Origin: Geodermatophilaceae bacterium
Lineage (GTDB): Bacteria > Actinomycetota > Actinomycetes > Mycobacteriales > Geodermatophilaceae
Assembly (NCBI GenBank): GCA_013811805.1
Contig: JACCUM010000513.1
Location: forward strand, 1-5,037
DNA: 5,037 nt
Reading direction: 5' to 3'
In this document: in pieces, positions 4,565 to 5,037 of the stretch
How the letters are laid out: every line of letters begins with the position of its first letter
How positions within the stretch are numbered: the stretch's first letter is position 1
Notes under the pieces: model-generated
What the model saw: the letters and a program-made list of their open reading frames with translations, nothing else
What the model was told of the DNA's origin: nothing
Databases searched by the model: none
Position numbers and translations under genes: made by a program

Positions 4565-5037
4565 CTGTCGCAAACGAGTTCAAGCTTCCGTACTACGCGG
4601 GCTCCTCGATGGTTGTCCGACTCGGATCGCACAATGCTCATCAGTTCCTCAACGTGTGTGGCGACCTCTTCGCCGAGATGCTCGTCGACGTCAGCCTTGG
4701 GCGACCTCCTCACCTGAACGTCACCAGACAGCATCGAGTTCTCCACAACGCAAGCGAGCGACTTTGGGAGTCGATCCCTCGCACCGTGCCGAATGGTCGT
4801 GACGTCCAAGCACTGGTGCGGGAGATCGTGGCTATCGCCCAGGAGGAGAATGCGAAGCCTCGCATGCCCTACCCTCCTGGCGTTACTGGTACCGCTCTGC
4901 TCATGGCGGAGCGCAAGACGTTGCTTGATCCCGAATATCGAGCGAAGAACCCGGGGGCTGAGCGGCTCTTCGCGGCCCTCGCATCGGCCGTCGCATACAA
5001 CATTCTCAATGCGGACCTCGATTACTCGGTGAAGAAC
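4534..5037 (+). pseudogene. Truncated large ATPase gene, possibly ORC-CDC6-like (5' part missing; runs off right edge)
   Basis: From the transposon edge the plus strand is open for 168 codons to the window end, with normal protein-like composition. It reads SAALREAAALAVANEFKLPY at the junction, then SSMVVRLGSHNAHQFLNVCG, and later PYPPGVTGTALLMAERKTLL. The short stretch RLGSHNAHQFL resembles the sensor-2/post-core region of AAA+ proteins. The whole resembles, from memory, the C-terminal half of large ORC-CDC6-like or P-loop ATPases found in accessory islands; this is a tentative call. No Walker A or B is present because everything upstream is replaced by the transposon. The earliest ATG after the junction (4609-4611) has no Shine-Dalgarno. 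The frame happens to stay open into the transposon (for example to ATG 4342-4344), but again without a ribosome binding site. It is therefore most likely a non-functional remnant. The minus-strand open frame opposite it is judged a shadow. Confidence 0.72.

Noticed and set aside
4524..4570. Integron attC-like site: GCCTAAC followed by an inverted repeat
   Set aside because: GCCTAAC is part of the transposon terminal repeat, mirrored at 1435. The other side lacks a GTTRRRY box, reading GCTGTCG, and there is no integrase.
4528..4809. Minus-strand open frame of 93 codons in the right flank
   Set aside because: Its stop codon lies inside the transposon end, it has no recognisable motif, and the plus-strand frame opposite is longer and continuous to the window edge.

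Overview
The window reads as high-GC bacterial DNA, most likely from an actinobacterium or a relative. Codon third positions are strongly G/C, GTG starts are used, and the central three-gene transposon is of a type I associate with Actinomycetota; this assignment is inference. No tRNA, rRNA or CRISPR array is visible.

Layout: (1) Positions 1-427, minus strand: the N-terminal 142 codons of an unrecognised gene that runs off the left edge. (2) 396-1382, minus strand: a single-HKD phospholipase D-fold protein, probably nuclease-like, upstream of and overlapping or abutting gene 1, so the two look like an operon. (3) 1383-1434: a short leader with a ribosome binding site and a 25-bp dyad. (4) 1435-4533: an apparently complete 3,099-bp transposon bounded by 27-bp imperfect terminal inverted repeats (22 of 27 identical, ends TGTT...AACA). 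Read on the minus strand it carries a DUF6431-type zinc-ribbon/HTH protein, a D,D(35)E transposase of the TniA/TnsB/MuA class and an ExeA/TniB-like AAA ATPase, in that order. Both ends carry extra internal copies of the terminal-repeat core. (5) 4534-5037, plus strand: an open frame of 168 codons running off the right edge. It looks like the C-terminal half of a large P-loop/ORC-CDC6-like ATPase whose 5' half is absent.

The transposon genes form one expression unit: the ATPase start overlaps the transposase stop as ATGA, and the DUF6431 gene lies 46 bp upstream of the transposase. By analogy with MuB/TnsC/TniB, the ATPase would choose or activate targets for the DDE transposase. The DUF6431 protein is probably a DNA-binding accessory factor.

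The main biological points are that the element has truncated a chromosomal ATPase gene, that no target-site duplication is visible, and that the missing 5' half of that gene is not on the other side. This suggests an element-adjacent deletion or recombination. The flanking PLD protein, unknown partner and large ATPase could be remnants of one defence-like or accessory island, but that link is only inference.
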